Origin: Spirillospora albida | GTDB lineage: Bacteria; Actinomycetota; Actinomycetes; Streptosporangiales; Streptosporangiaceae | DNA length: 64,000 nucleotides | NCBI RefSeq assembly: GCF_000718255.1 | Contig: NZ_JOFJ01000022.1 | Location: 24,004 to 88,003, forward strand | Direction: 5' to 3' | Shown: in pieces, positions 1 through 8,609 of the stretch | Numbering within the stretch: position 1 is the stretch's first letter | How the letters are laid out: each line of letters starts with the position of its first letter | Notes under the pieces: model-generated | The model's database searches: none | Told to the model about the DNA's origin: nothing | Seen by the model: only the letters and a program-made list of their open reading frames with translations | Position numbers and translations under genes: made by a program

Positions 1-1296
1 CGCCCCGGCGCCCAGCACGGGGACCGCCACCTCCGCCGCGTACCGGGCGCGCTTGGCGGCCTTGCGGGTGTCGTGCCGCGCGACGTCCTCGGCGTCCGCC
101 GCCGCGATGCCCTCGTACGCCTTCGACAGCCGGTCCCACGCCTGCGTGACGAGGCCCGGCAGCTCCTTGCGCGCCTTCCGCCCGGCGGACTCGGTGAAGG
201 GCGGGTCGGTGGTCAGCGCGTCGAGCGCGTCCAGCAGGGCGAAGTAGCGGGGCTCCTTCAGGGCGGCGTTGAGCCGCCGGTAGGCGACGCGCTCGCGCCG
301 GGCGAGCTCCTCCAGCCAGGACGCGGCCGCGCCGTCCAGCCGCTCCTGGAACCGCGCCCGCAGCACCTCCAGGTCGCGGACCTCGCCGAGGACGCCGGCC
401 AGCCACTTCAGCTCCTCGCCGAGGGCGCGGTCGGTCTCCAGGACGCTCTTGTAGCTGCGCAGGGTGCTGCGGATCCGCCGGGTGGCGACCCGCATCCGGT
501 GCACGGCGTCCTCCTCGCCGAGCCGCGCCCGGGGGTCCTGCTCGTGGACGGCGTCGACCTGCGCCGCGAGGTAGGCGAGGACGGTCTCGCCGGTGGTCAC
601 CGACGGGCCCTTGCCGTTGGACGTGGCGGCGACGAGCCGCGCGCGGGCGTCCGCGCGGGCCTGCCGGGTCGGCGAGGGGACGATGGCGCCGTCCAGCAGC
701 CGCCCCAGCTTGGAGGACGACTTCGACCGCCGCGCGCCCGCCTTCCGCAGCTGCTTGCCGGCCGCCTTCAGCAGGTCGGGGCCGCCGCCTTCGCCGAGCT
801 CGACCTCGATCTCGCGCCATCGGTCGGCCCCCGGCCCGCTCCCGTCGGCCGCGCGGACGTCGCGTCCGGTGACCAGGTCGTCGGCGACCTCGGCGAGCAG
901 CGTGCCCTCGGCGTCGCGGAGGTGGACGACGGTCCGGACGGTCTCCAGCGTCGCGACCGGCACGAGCGACTCGCCCCGGGTGCGGGACGCGACGAGCGCG
1001 GCGAGCCGTGCCGGGACGATCAGCGGCCGGCCGAGCGGCGCCCGCAGCTCGCGCTTGCTGTCGGTGCCGGCGGGCATCTTCAGGTGCCAGCCGGAGTCCG
1101 TCCCGCCGCGGCGGCGGCGGAGCGTGATGCCGTGCGCGGCGAGGCGCAGGTCGGCGGTGTCGAAGTAGGTGGCGTGCAGCTCGTAGGTGCGGGCCGCGTC
1201 GACGGCGGCGACCCCGGGCGAGCCGGTGAGATCGGGCAGGGCGAAGTCGGCGCCGGCGTCGTACTTCTGCTCGATCTCCAGATGCTTCACGGGCAC
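1..1296 (-). CDS. CYTH and CHAD domain protein (C-terminus outside window)
   Basis: The reverse strand stays open from a GTG at 1296 to the window edge, giving 432 codons with no stop, so the C-terminus is missing. GGAGGAG lies 6 nt before the GTG. The first ~190 residues are a CYTH (triphosphate tunnel metalloenzyme) domain: it starts with the typical HLEIEQKY and has alternating charged strands such as LRRRRGG and WREIEVEL. From about residue 240 the protein becomes helical and rich in Arg and His, including VHRMRVATRRIRSTL, the hallmark of CHAD domains, which bind polyphosphate-like anions. CYTH-CHAD fusions are usually linked to polyphosphate or triphosphate metabolism; the exact substrate cannot be read from the sequence. 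Confidence 0.9.
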   Translation of the reverse strand, partial: MPVKHLEIEQKYDAGADFALPDLTGSPGVAAVDAARTYELHATYFDTADLRLAAHGITLRRRRGGTDSGWHLKMPAGTDSKRELRAPLGRPLIVPARLAALVASRTRGESLVPVATLETVRTVVHLRDAEGTLLAEVADDLVTGRDVRAADGSGPGADRWREIEVELGEGGGPDLLKAAGKQLRKAGARRSKSSSKLGRLLDGAIVPSPTRQARADARARLVAATSNGKGPSVTTGETVLAYLAAQVDAVHEQDPRARLGEEDAVHRMRVATRRIRSTLRSYKSVLETDRALGEELKWLAGVLGEVRDLEVLRARFQERLDGAAASWLEELARRERVAYRRLNAALKEPRYFALLDALDALTTDPPFTESAGRKARKELPGLVTQAWDRLSKAYEGIAAADAEDVARHDTRKAAKRARYAAEVAVPVLGAGA

Positions 1297-1391
1297 GGTC
1301 GGCTCCTCCAGGGGACGCTCGAAACGGGTCTTGCACACCCAGGTGGCCAGCATCGCACGCGCAGGTGAACGGCGACAGAATGCCCAGTGGA

Positions 1392-1862
1392 TCAGGTGAG
1401 CGGGTACTTCATCCCCATGTGTGAGGGGCGGAAGCCCATCTTCTGGTAGAAGCGGATCGCGTCCGGGCGCTGCCGGTCGGTGGTGAGCTGGACGACCCTG
1501 CAGCCGCGCTCGCGGGCCCGCTCGATCGCCCAGCCGATGATCGCCTGGCCGACGCCGTGGCCGCGCGCCTCGGCGGCGACCCGGACGCCCTCGATCTGCG
1601 CGCGCTCGCCGCCGGTGTAGGTGAGGCCGGGGATGAAGGTCAGCTGGAGGGTGCCCGCGATCCGGCCGTCGATCTCCGCGACGATCACCGCGTTGTTGGG
1701 GTCCTTCTCGATGGCCGCGAAGGCGGTGAAGTAGGCCTCCGGGATGTCGTCCCCGGGCGTTTCGCGGGTCGCTCCGAGGGGATCGTCGGCGAGGAGCCGG
1801 ACGATCTCCGCCAGGTCGTCCGCCGTCGCCTCGCGAAAGGTCACTTCTTGATCACGCAGCAC
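1392..1862 (-). CDS. GNAT family N-acetyltransferase
   Basis: This is a single GNAT domain of about 156 residues, the usual size for a stand-alone family member. The acetyl-CoA pyrophosphate loop is visible as RGHGVGQAIIGWA, and the C-terminal strand-helix region ends with the frequent FYQKMGF. The acceptor substrate cannot be predicted. The start is uncertain: in-frame TTG 1868, GTG 1862 and GTG 1844 are all possible and none has a good ribosome binding site. A TAACCT hexamer about 7 nt before GTG 1862 makes a leaderless transcript possible. The gene is divergent from whiB and shares its upstream region. Confidence 0.88.
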   Translation of the reverse strand: MLRDQEVTFREATADDLAEIVRLLADDPLGATRETPGDDIPEAYFTAFAAIEKDPNNAVIVAEIDGRIAGTLQLTFIPGLTYTGGERAQIEGVRVAAEARGHGVGQAIIGWAIERARERGCRVVQLTTDRQRPDAIRFYQKMGFRPSHMGMKYPLT

Positions 1863-1910
1863 GCGCAACAGGTTATCCGGACGTTACGGTGCAATGTTTC
1901 ACATCGGCTT

Positions 1911-1935
1911 GTAGTACTACGAGCCGTAGTACTAC
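1911..1935. promoter_or_regulatory. Twin 10-bp palindrome in the GNAT/whiB intergenic region
   Basis: GTAGTACTAC, itself a perfect palindrome, occurs at 1911-1920 and again at 1926-1935, separated by GAGCC. The centres are 15 nt apart, about one and a half helical turns. The pair sits 72 nt upstream of the whiB start, between two divergent genes, as expected for a dimeric regulator's operator. I do not recognise the cognate factor. Confidence 0.55.
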
Positions 1936-2006
1936 GTTGAGTCCGACAACCACCCCTACCGCGAACTGCCGGTGTGCGCGACGAGGCCGCACCGCAGGGA
2001 GAAACC

Positions 2007-2345
2007 ATGCACAGCGACCCGAACGAGGAACACTGGACCGACCACGCCATCTGCCGTGGCACCGATCCCGACCTGTTCTTCCCGATCGGATACTCCGCGC
2101 CGGTGCTGGCGGAGCAGCAGCGCGCCGCCAAGGCGGTCTGCGCCAACTGCCCCGTCCGGGCCGAGTGCCTCGCCTGGGCACTGCGGGTGGGTGAGCCCGA
2201 CGGCATCTGGGGCGGCACGACCCCGGAGGAGCGCCGCTACCTGCGCCGCACCGCCGAGGCCCCCGAGCGCACGCCGCTGCCCGTCATCGTCGTCCGCGGC
2301 GACGCGTCCGAGCCCGCCGAGGCCGCCGCGACCCGCGCCGCCTGA
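2007..2345 (+). CDS. WhiB-family [4Fe-4S] transcriptional regulator
   Basis: This 112-residue protein has the four WhiB cysteines at residues 16, 45, 48 and 54 in the CxxCxxxxxC arrangement, followed by the family turn GIWGG at 66-70 and a basic ERRYLRR helix thought to contact DNA. These proteins bind a redox- or NO-sensitive iron-sulfur cluster and usually act with the principal sigma factor. The ATG at 2007 is chosen because AGGGAGA lies just upstream; an in-frame GTG at 1974 is less likely. The short N-terminus and the motif LFFPIGYS resemble the WhiB1/WblE group, but the subgroup is inference. Confidence 0.95.
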   Translation: MHSDPNEEHWTDHAICRGTDPDLFFPIGYSAPVLAEQQRAAKAVCANCPVRAECLAWALRVGEPDGIWGGTTPEERRYLRRTAEAPERTPLPVIVVRGDASEPAEAAATRAA

Positions 2346-2375
2346 GCACCCCGTCGGGTACGCCGCCGCCCGCCC

Positions 2376-3314
2376 TCACGGGAGCAGGGCCACCTTGCCG
2401 ACGACCTTCCGGTTCATCAGGTCGTCCAGGACGGCCCCGGCGGCGGTGAGCGGCTCCGTCCGCGGCGCCACCGGCTCCAGCGCGCCGCTCTCGACGAGGC
2501 CGAGCAGCCCGTCGAGCAGAGCCCGCTGCTCCACCGGACGGGTCATCGCCCACGCGCCCCAGTCGACGCCGACGACCGACCGGTTCCGCAGCAGGACCTG
2601 GTTGAGCGGCAGCGCCGGGATGTCCCCGGACGCGAACCCGATCACGACGTACCGGCCCCGTTCGCGCAGCGAGCGGAGGCCGGGCTCGGCGAGCCCGCCG
2701 CCCACCGGGTCGTAGACCACGTCCACGCCGCCCTCCGACCACGTCCGGGCGGCGGTCTTGATGTCGGAGGTGTCGGTCGCCGAGTCGGCGCCCGCCGCGA
2801 TCGCCGCGTCGCGCTTGTCCGCCGACGACGCGGCGGCCAGCACCCGCGCGCCCAGCGCCTTCGCGACCTGCACCGCCGCCAGTCCGGTGCCGCCGCCCGC
2901 GCCCAGCACCAGGACGGACTCGCCCGGCGCCAGCCCCGCCCGGTCGCGCAGCGCGAACAGCGCCGTGCTGTAGCTCTGGGTGAACGTCGCGGCCCGCGCC
3001 GCGTCCAGCTTGGCGGGGATCGGGACCGCCGCCTCCGCCGCCACCGCCACCCGCTCCGCGAAACCGCCGAGACCGCACATGGCGAGGACCCGCGTCCCGG
3101 CGCCGGGACCGGCGACGATCGTGCCCGCCACCTCGCTGCCGGGCACGAACGGCGGCTCCGGCTTGATCTGGTACCGCCCCTGGACGAACAGCCCGTCCAC
3201 GTAGTTGACCCCGGCCGCCTCGACGGCGATCACGACCTGCCCGGCGGCGGGCCTCACGTCCGGGAGCTCCCGGACGGCGACCGACCCGAGCTCTTCACAC
3301 ACCACTGCACGCAT
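2376..3314 (-). CDS. Zinc-free quinone oxidoreductase-like dehydrogenase (MDR family)
   Basis: This 312-residue protein of the medium-chain dehydrogenase family has an N-terminal GroES-like half and a C-terminal Rossmann half with the NADPH loop LGAGGGTGLAAVQVAK. The cysteine ligands of structural zinc found in alcohol dehydrogenases are missing, as in the quinone oxidoreductase (Qor) branch. Known members reduce quinones or enones with NADPH. The ATG at 3314 starts the standard MRAVV opening; an upstream in-frame extension lacks family similarity. It is divergent from the rhomboid gene and convergent with whiB. Confidence 0.9.
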   Translation of the reverse strand: MRAVVCEELGSVAVRELPDVRPAAGQVVIAVEAAGVNYVDGLFVQGRYQIKPEPPFVPGSEVAGTIVAGPGAGTRVLAMCGLGGFAERVAVAAEAAVPIPAKLDAARAATFTQSYSTALFALRDRAGLAPGESVLVLGAGGGTGLAAVQVAKALGARVLAAASSADKRDAAIAAGADSATDTSDIKTAARTWSEGGVDVVYDPVGGGLAEPGLRSLRERGRYVVIGFASGDIPALPLNQVLLRNRSVVGVDWGAWAMTRPVEQRALLDGLLGLVESGALEPVAPRTEPLTAAGAVLDDLMNRKVVGKVALLP

Positions 3315-3396
3315 CCGCCCAATATGCCGGTGAAGCGAATCACGGCACCATCCGGGGGGATCAACCGTTGAGGGAACAACGGAACCGAGACTTACG

Positions 3397-4017
3397 GTGG
3401 CGTACATGAGCTATCCCGAGGTGCCCTCCCGGCAGCGGTCGGAGGGACTCGTCAAGCACGGCGCCCGCGCGCTGACCGCGGCGTTCCTGATCGGCTCCGT
3501 GACCGTGGTCATGTGGGCCCTCGAACTGTTCGACGTCTACGCGGCCGGGAACCGGCTCGACGCGTACGGCATCCAGCCGCACGCCGTCGGCGACCTGCCC
3601 GACATCTTCACCGCCCCCTTCATGCACGGGGGCGTGGCGCACATGGCGGCGAACACCGTCCCGTTCGTGGTGCTCGGGTTCCTCGCGGCGGCGCGCGGGA
3701 TCTGGAAGTTCATCGGCGCCACCCTGATCATCACGGTGGTGGGCGGGCTGGGGGTGTGGTTCACGAGCTCGGCGAACACCCTCGGCTCCAGCATCCTGAT
3801 CTTCGGGTTCTTCGGCTACCTCGTCGGCCGCGGCGTCTTCGAGCGGAGGCTCCTGGACATCGCGATCGCCATCGCCGTCGTCGCCCTCTACGGCACGCCG
3901 ATGCTGCTCGGCGTCCTCCCGAGCGACCCGGCGATCTCGTGGCAGGGCCACCTGTTCGGCCTCATCGGCGGCGTCCTCGGCGCCTGGTTCCTGCGCCGCG
4001 ACACCGCGCGTGGCTGA
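3397..4017 (+). CDS. Rhomboid-family intramembrane serine protease
   Basis: The protein is about 206 residues with some six hydrophobic segments, the minimal rhomboid core. HGGVAHMAANTVPF matches the oxyanion-side HxxxN motif, LGSSILIFGFFGY carries the candidate catalytic Ser (second Ser of GSS, where most members have GxSG), and WQGHLFGLIGG gives the catalytic His. Rhomboids cleave membrane proteins within or near the bilayer; the substrate is unknown. GTG 3397 is the longest start and ATG 3406 is an alternative; neither has a clearly better ribosome binding site. Confidence 0.9.
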   Translation: MAYMSYPEVPSRQRSEGLVKHGARALTAAFLIGSVTVVMWALELFDVYAAGNRLDAYGIQPHAVGDLPDIFTAPFMHGGVAHMAANTVPFVVLGFLAAARGIWKFIGATLIITVVGGLGVWFTSSANTLGSSILIFGFFGYLVGRGVFERRLLDIAIAIAVVALYGTPMLLGVLPSDPAISWQGHLFGLIGGVLGAWFLRRDTARG

Positions 4018-4023
4018 CCGCCC

Positions 4024-4779
4024 TCAGTGCGGCCGGACGGTCACGTCCGACACGACCGCGTCGCGGGGCGTCTCCAGCGCCGCGACCAGGACCCGCGCCA
4101 CGGTGCCCGGGGCGGCGAAGTCGTCCTCGGCGTACGGGTGGCCCTCCTGCGCCCGGACGCGGCGCTGCATCTCCGTCGCGGTGCGTCCGGGGTAGACGGT
4201 CGTCACCCGCAGCGCCGGCTCCTCGGCGCGCAGCGAGTCGGCGAGGGCACGCAGCCCGAACTTGCTCGCGGCGTACGCCGACCACTCGGGGTTGGCGCGC
4301 AGCCCCGCGGTCGAGTTGACGAACACCACATGCCCCTCCGCGGCGCGGAGCGCGGGCAGCAGCAGCCGCGTCATCTCCGCCGCCGACACGAGGTTCACCG
4401 ACAGGTGCTCGATCCACTCGTCGGCCTCGAGTTCGGCGACCGGCGACAGGTGCACCATCCCGGCGGCGTGCACGAGCCCGTCCAGCCGGGCGGGCGGCCC
4501 GTCCAGCGCGAGCGCCGCCTCGATCCTGCGTGGTTCGGTCAGGTCGAGCGGGATCGTCCGGATGGCCGGGCCCGCCGAGGGCGCCGGCGTCTGTCCCGGC
4601 CCCACCGTCGCGATGAGCTGGGTGGCGACGTGCGCGCCGGCCCTCAGCCGGGTGGCGAGGTCGTCCAGCCGCTCGGCGGAGCGGCCGGTGAGGATCAGGT
4701 CGTGCCCGCGCTCGCGCAGCAGCTCCGCGACCGCCGCGCCGATGCCGCCGGTCGCCCCCGTGATCAGATACGTGCCCAT
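4024..4779 (-). CDS. Short-chain dehydrogenase/reductase
   Basis: This is a classical SDR of 251 residues. The cofactor loop TGATGGIG is at the N-terminus, the NNAG-equivalent region reads VHAAG, and the catalytic Ser plus YxxxK appear as FVNSTAG and YAASKFG. Such enzymes are NAD(P)-dependent oxidoreductases of small alcohols or ketones; the substrate is not evident. It converges on the rhomboid gene with only 6 nt between stops. Confidence 0.92.
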   Translation of the reverse strand: MGTYLITGATGGIGAAVAELLRERGHDLILTGRSAERLDDLATRLRAGAHVATQLIATVGPGQTPAPSAGPAIRTIPLDLTEPRRIEAALALDGPPARLDGLVHAAGMVHLSPVAELEADEWIEHLSVNLVSAAEMTRLLLPALRAAEGHVVFVNSTAGLRANPEWSAYAASKFGLRALADSLRAEEPALRVTTVYPGRTATEMQRRVRAQEGHPYAEDDFAAPGTVARVLVAALETPRDAVVSDVTVRPH

Positions 4780-4835
4780 GAGGCCCCATTCTCACTGATG
4801 GTCCACCTATCCGGGTGGACGCCCCCGGGACGCGG

Positions 4836-6290
4836 TTAGTTCGGCCGCAGGACGCGGGTCACCCCCGCGATGAGGGCCGTGGCGAGCACCCAGCCGGTCG
4901 TCACCAGCCCGTACGCGACCCAGCGGGACCAGCCCAGCGCGTCGTAGGCCAGCTGCTGCCCGAACGTGTCGAGGGGGATCAGCAGGTCGAGGGAGTAGAC
5001 GAGCGCGTGGAACGCGGGCAGCTCGTCCTTCGGCTTCATCGGACGCGGATGCTCGATCGAGAACACGGTGGTGCCGAGCGCGAGCAGCGCGGCGAACCAC
5101 GCGAACGCGAGCCAGGGCCGGTAGCCGTACCCGACCGTCCAGTCCAGGACGTGGTTCCAGACGCGCCCGACGACGTGCAGCCGGCGGCGGCGCGCCCGCA
5201 GCTTGGCCAGCTGCACCTTGCGGGCCAGGTCGTCGAACCCGGTGCCGTGGTACCAGGCGGCGAGCTGCTCGTACGGCTGGAGGTGGAACTCGTTGTCGCG
5301 GGACACCCAGCTCAGCCGGTCCTTGAAGTCGGCGCCGCGCAGCGTCTCGTAGACCAGGCCGTTGAGCCACAGCTCGTCCGGCCAGACCGACGGATGATCC
5401 ATGATCACGCCGATGCGGGAGTAGGACAGCGACACCCGGCCGTTGATCTTCCGGTCCGGCCACAGCAGCAGCTCGTCGGCCTGCATGTGGCTGGCGTGCA
5501 GCGCCTGCCGCGCCGGGTCGCCGGAGTCGAGCCGTCCGCGCGAGAACGACACGATGCCGTTGACGCGGGCGCTGCGCAGCCGCACCGTGCCGAGGGCGGA
5601 GAACCCCCGGCTGAGCTCGCACGCGTCCTCGACCACCATGTTCTGGCCGTCGAGGGCGTGCCCGCCGGGGCTCTCGATCACGGTGCCCTCCATGAACAGG
5701 CCGCCGTTCATGCGGGCGCCGACGAACCGGACCCCGCCGGTGATCCTCGCGTCCCGGATGAACGTGCCGACGTCGACGACGAGCCCGCCGCTGTAGACGG
5801 CCCACTCCTCGGGCGCCACCGTGATCGTCGTGCCGTTCATGCGGAGTCCGCCGCCGAGCTGGGCGCGCGGCAGCCGCACCTGCCCCTCGATCTCGGAGCC
5901 GGACAGGCTGAGATAGCCGTCGGCGCGGAGCCCGCCGCCGTCGAAGCCCGGCATGCGGCACTCGGCGAACCGCAGCTGGCGGGTCTGCGCGTTGGACAGG
6001 TCGGGCTCCTCCACGAGCCTGCACCGCTCCAGCCGCAGCTCGTGCTCGACCAGCCCGCCCGCCAGGTCGAGTCGCCCGAGGATGTAGGCCCCCCGTAACC
6101 GCACCGCCGCGACCGATCCCGGGCGGGTCTCGCAGGCGCCGAGCAGCAGCTGCCCGATGACCTCCGCCCGCACGATCCGGTCGGGCAGGGGACCGGCCGG
6201 ACGATCGTCGCCGAGTTCGACCGTCGTACCGGCGGGGAACGCGGCCCAGAGGCGCCGTTCCGCGTCGTTCAATCCGGGGGGCTGGGGCAC
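4836..6290 (-). CDS. Repeat-rich membrane-associated protein, paralogue 1
   Basis: This 484-residue protein has an N-terminal cap containing AERRLWAAFPAG, then about 250 residues of short repeating units (for example GGLRMNGTTI and GGVRFVGARM), which look like stacked beta-strand turns of a pentapeptide or beta-helix type. A basic segment (LAKLRARRRRL) leads into about three C-terminal membrane helices. Similar actinomycete proteins have been annotated as membrane-associated oxidoreductases, but I see no cofactor or catalytic motif. The GTG at 6290 has AAGGGG 5 nt upstream. A paralogue lies at 14687-16306. Confidence 0.8.
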   Translation of the reverse strand: MPQPPGLNDAERRLWAAFPAGTTVELGDDRPAGPLPDRIVRAEVIGQLLLGACETRPGSVAAVRLRGAYILGRLDLAGGLVEHELRLERCRLVEEPDLSNAQTRQLRFAECRMPGFDGGGLRADGYLSLSGSEIEGQVRLPRAQLGGGLRMNGTTITVAPEEWAVYSGGLVVDVGTFIRDARITGGVRFVGARMNGGLFMEGTVIESPGGHALDGQNMVVEDACELSRGFSALGTVRLRSARVNGIVSFSRGRLDSGDPARQALHASHMQADELLLWPDRKINGRVSLSYSRIGVIMDHPSVWPDELWLNGLVYETLRGADFKDRLSWVSRDNEFHLQPYEQLAAWYHGTGFDDLARKVQLAKLRARRRRLHVVGRVWNHVLDWTVGYGYRPWLAFAWFAALLALGTTVFSIEHPRPMKPKDELPAFHALVYSLDLLIPLDTFGQQLAYDALGWSRWVAYGLVTTGWVLATALIAGVTRVLRPN

Positions 6291-6307
6291 GTTACCCCTT
6301 TCTACGC

Positions 6308-6354
6308 GCAGACCCCCGCCGTGATCAAGCTCGTTGATCGCGGCGGGGGTCTGC
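6308..6354 (-). terminator. Long GC-rich hairpin after spo0M
   Basis: Arms at 6308-6328 and 6334-6354 pair over 21 positions with one G-U wobble around a 5-nt loop. It lies between the spo0M stop (6366) and the start of the next reverse-strand gene (6290), so it probably ends the spo0M transcript and insulates its neighbour. There is no clear U-tract. Confidence 0.7.
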
Positions 6355-6365
6355 GGCGGGCGCGG

Positions 6366-7151
6366 TCAGAAGAAGCCGCGGCGGCGTCCGGCCTGCTGGA
6401 GGAAGCCGTCGAGCTGCTGCTCCCAGTTGGTGTTGTCGACCGTCGCGTAGTCGACGGTGAAGCGGCTGAACGCGTCGTGGCCCTCGGTGAAGACCCCGCC
6501 GCGCTTGTCCAGCTCCAGGACGACCTCCATGGAATGGGGGTTGGAGACGAACGTCACCTCGAGCTGCTTGATGCCGCTCGCGTAGCGCGCAGGCGGGTGG
6601 AACTCGATCTCCTGGTAGAAGGGCAGTTCCTGGTGGACGCCCCAGATGCGGCCCTTCTCGCAGTCGGCGTTGCGGAACACGAACCCGAGGTTGGAGAAGG
6701 CGGCGAGGATGCGCTCCTGCGCGGGAAGCGGGTGCACGGCGATCGGGTCGAGGTCGCCCGGGTCGACCGCGCCCGCCACCTCCAGCTCGGTCGCGATGCC
6801 GACGGTCGTGCCGTGCAGCTGGCGGCCGTACATGTGGGTGAGCGGCGCCTCCCACGGGATCGGGAACTGGAACGGGACGCTGTGCCGCGCCCCCTCCTGC
6901 AGGGAGAAGCCGCCCGCGACCGGCAGCTTGGCGTAGTCGAGGTTGGAGGTGTACTCGTTGTCGCCCGACTCGACCTCCACCCGGCTGCGCAGGGCCAGCG
7001 TCACCGCCTTGATGTCCGAGTTGTACTGGCCGCCGATGATCGTGATCTCACCGGTGACCGCTCCGCCCGGCCGCGTGTTCGGATCGTGCAGGACCGTCTC
7101 GATCGACGGCCCGCCGATGCCGATCGCCTGCCGCAGCTTCTTGAAGACCAA
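6366..7151 (-). CDS. spo0M: Sporulation-control protein Spo0M-like
   Basis: This 261-residue protein matches the Spo0M family from its first residues (VFKKLRQAIGIGG) and shows the arrestin-like beta-sandwich pattern, including PGGAVTGEI and LGFVFRNADCEKG. In Bacillus, Spo0M influences sporulation and cell division; in actinomycetes its role is less defined. The start is a TTG at 7151, about 9 nt after GGGAGG; I find no alternative ATG or GTG that keeps the conserved N-terminus. A strong hairpin follows the stop. Confidence 0.9.
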   Translation of the reverse strand: MVFKKLRQAIGIGGPSIETVLHDPNTRPGGAVTGEITIIGGQYNSDIKAVTLALRSRVEVESGDNEYTSNLDYAKLPVAGGFSLQEGARHSVPFQFPIPWEAPLTHMYGRQLHGTTVGIATELEVAGAVDPGDLDPIAVHPLPAQERILAAFSNLGFVFRNADCEKGRIWGVHQELPFYQEIEFHPPARYASGIKQLEVTFVSNPHSMEVVLELDKRGGVFTEGHDAFSRFTVDYATVDNTNWEQQLDGFLQQAGRRRGFF

Positions 7152-7277
7152 TGGCCCGTCCTCCCGTGTTCGGGCGCCTCGAGCGCCCTCGTCCGTCCCA
7201 TAGACGTCCTGCTCGGAGGTTACGTTCCCCGTTCCGGCCGTGACCTGCGATCCGCCGGCCGCGGCCGGGAGCGGACA

Positions 7278-8609
7278 TCAGGAGCGGCCGAGCGCCCGGT
7301 ACTCCCAGCCGGCGGCGCGCCACTGGGCGGCGTCCAGGGCGTGGCGCCCGTCGACGATGCGCTTGTCGCGGACGACCCCCGCCAGCGCCGCGGGGTCGAT
7401 CTCGCGGAAGTCGGCCCATTCGGTGAGCAGGACGATGACGTCGGCGTCGTGGGCGACGTCGAGGGCGCTGTCGCCGTAGCGGAGCTCGGGGAAGGCGCGG
7501 CGGGCGTTGTCCAGGGCGGCGGGGTCGTAGACGCGGACGTGCCCGCCGAGGCCGTGCAGGGTGCGGGCGACGTCGAGGGCGGGGGCGTCGCGGATGTCGT
7601 CGGAGTTGGGTTTGAAGGCGGCGCCCCAGCAGGCGATGCGGTGGCCGGAGATCCTGCCGCCGAGGAGTTCGCGGACGAGGTCGACGGTGCGGGCGCGGCG
7701 GCGGCGGTTGATGTCGTCGACCTGGCGGAGGAAGGAGACGGCCTGGCCGACGCCGATCTCCTCGGCGCGGTGGGCGAAGGCGCGGATGTCCTTCGGCAGG
7801 CAGCCGCCGCCGAAGCCGAGGCCGGGCTTGAGGAACCTGCCGCCGATCCGGTCGTCCAGGGCCAGGGAGTCGGCCAGGTCCTTGACGTCGGCGCCGACCG
7901 CCTCGCAGACCTCGGCCATCGCGTTGATGTAGGAGATCTTGGTCGCCAGGAACGAGTTCGCGGCGACCTTGACCAGCTCGGCGGTGGCCAGGTCGGTCCG
8001 CACCACCGGGGTGCCCTGCTCCAGGATCGGGGCGAACGCGGCGCTGAGCCGCTCGTCCGCCCACGCGGAGGCGACGCCGAACACCAGGCGGTCCGGGCGC
8101 ATCGTGTCGTCCACGGCGAAGCCCTCGCGGAGGAACTCGGGGTTCCAGGCGAGTTCCACGTCGGTGCCCGCCGGGGCCAGCTCCTGCACGAGCGAGGTGA
8201 GGCGCTGCGCCGTGCCGACCGGCACGGTCGACTTCCCGACGACGAGGGCCCGCCGGTCGAGGTGGACGGCGAGACCGCGGACGGCGGCGTCCACGAACGT
8301 GAGGTCGCAGGCGTCGGAGCCGGGCTGCTGGGGGGTGCCGACGCAGATGAAGTGGACGTCGCCGAACGCGGCGGCCTCGGCGAACGACGTGGTGAACCGC
8401 AGCCGCCCCGATTCGAGCGCCTTGGTGAGGAGCTCGGGCAGGCCCGGCTCGAAGAAGGGCACCTCGCCGGACGCGAGCTTGTCGATCTTGCGTTGGTCGA
8501 CGTCGAGCCCGATGACCTCGTAGCCGAGGACGGCCATGCAGATCGCGTGCGTGGCACCGAGGTAGCCGGTGCCGATGACGGTGAGCCTCGGGACCTCCGT
8601 CGACTTCAT
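7278..8609 (-). CDS. ugd: UDP-glucose/GDP-mannose dehydrogenase family protein
   Basis: This 443-residue protein has all three domains of UDP-glucose 6-dehydrogenases. The NAD loop GTGYLGATHA is at residues ~12-21, the substrate loop contains KSTVPVGTA, the catalytic Cys lies in GFGGGCLPKD (~270), and the C-terminal UDP-binding domain starts near RISGHRIACWGAAFKP. The enzyme oxidises UDP-glucose to UDP-glucuronate for surface polysaccharides, or a related nucleotide sugar. ATG 8609 follows AAGGAGA at good spacing. No glycosyltransferase genes are adjacent. Confidence 0.93.
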   Translation of the reverse strand: MKSTEVPRLTVIGTGYLGATHAICMAVLGYEVIGLDVDQRKIDKLASGEVPFFEPGLPELLTKALESGRLRFTTSFAEAAAFGDVHFICVGTPQQPGSDACDLTFVDAAVRGLAVHLDRRALVVGKSTVPVGTAQRLTSLVQELAPAGTDVELAWNPEFLREGFAVDDTMRPDRLVFGVASAWADERLSAAFAPILEQGTPVVRTDLATAELVKVAANSFLATKISYINAMAEVCEAVGADVKDLADSLALDDRIGGRFLKPGLGFGGGCLPKDIRAFAHRAEEIGVGQAVSFLRQVDDINRRRRARTVDLVRELLGGRISGHRIACWGAAFKPNSDDIRDAPALDVARTLHGLGGHVRVYDPAALDNARRAFPELRYGDSALDVAHDADVIVLLTEWADFREIDPAALAGVVRDKRIVDGRHALDAAQWRAAGWEYRALGRS

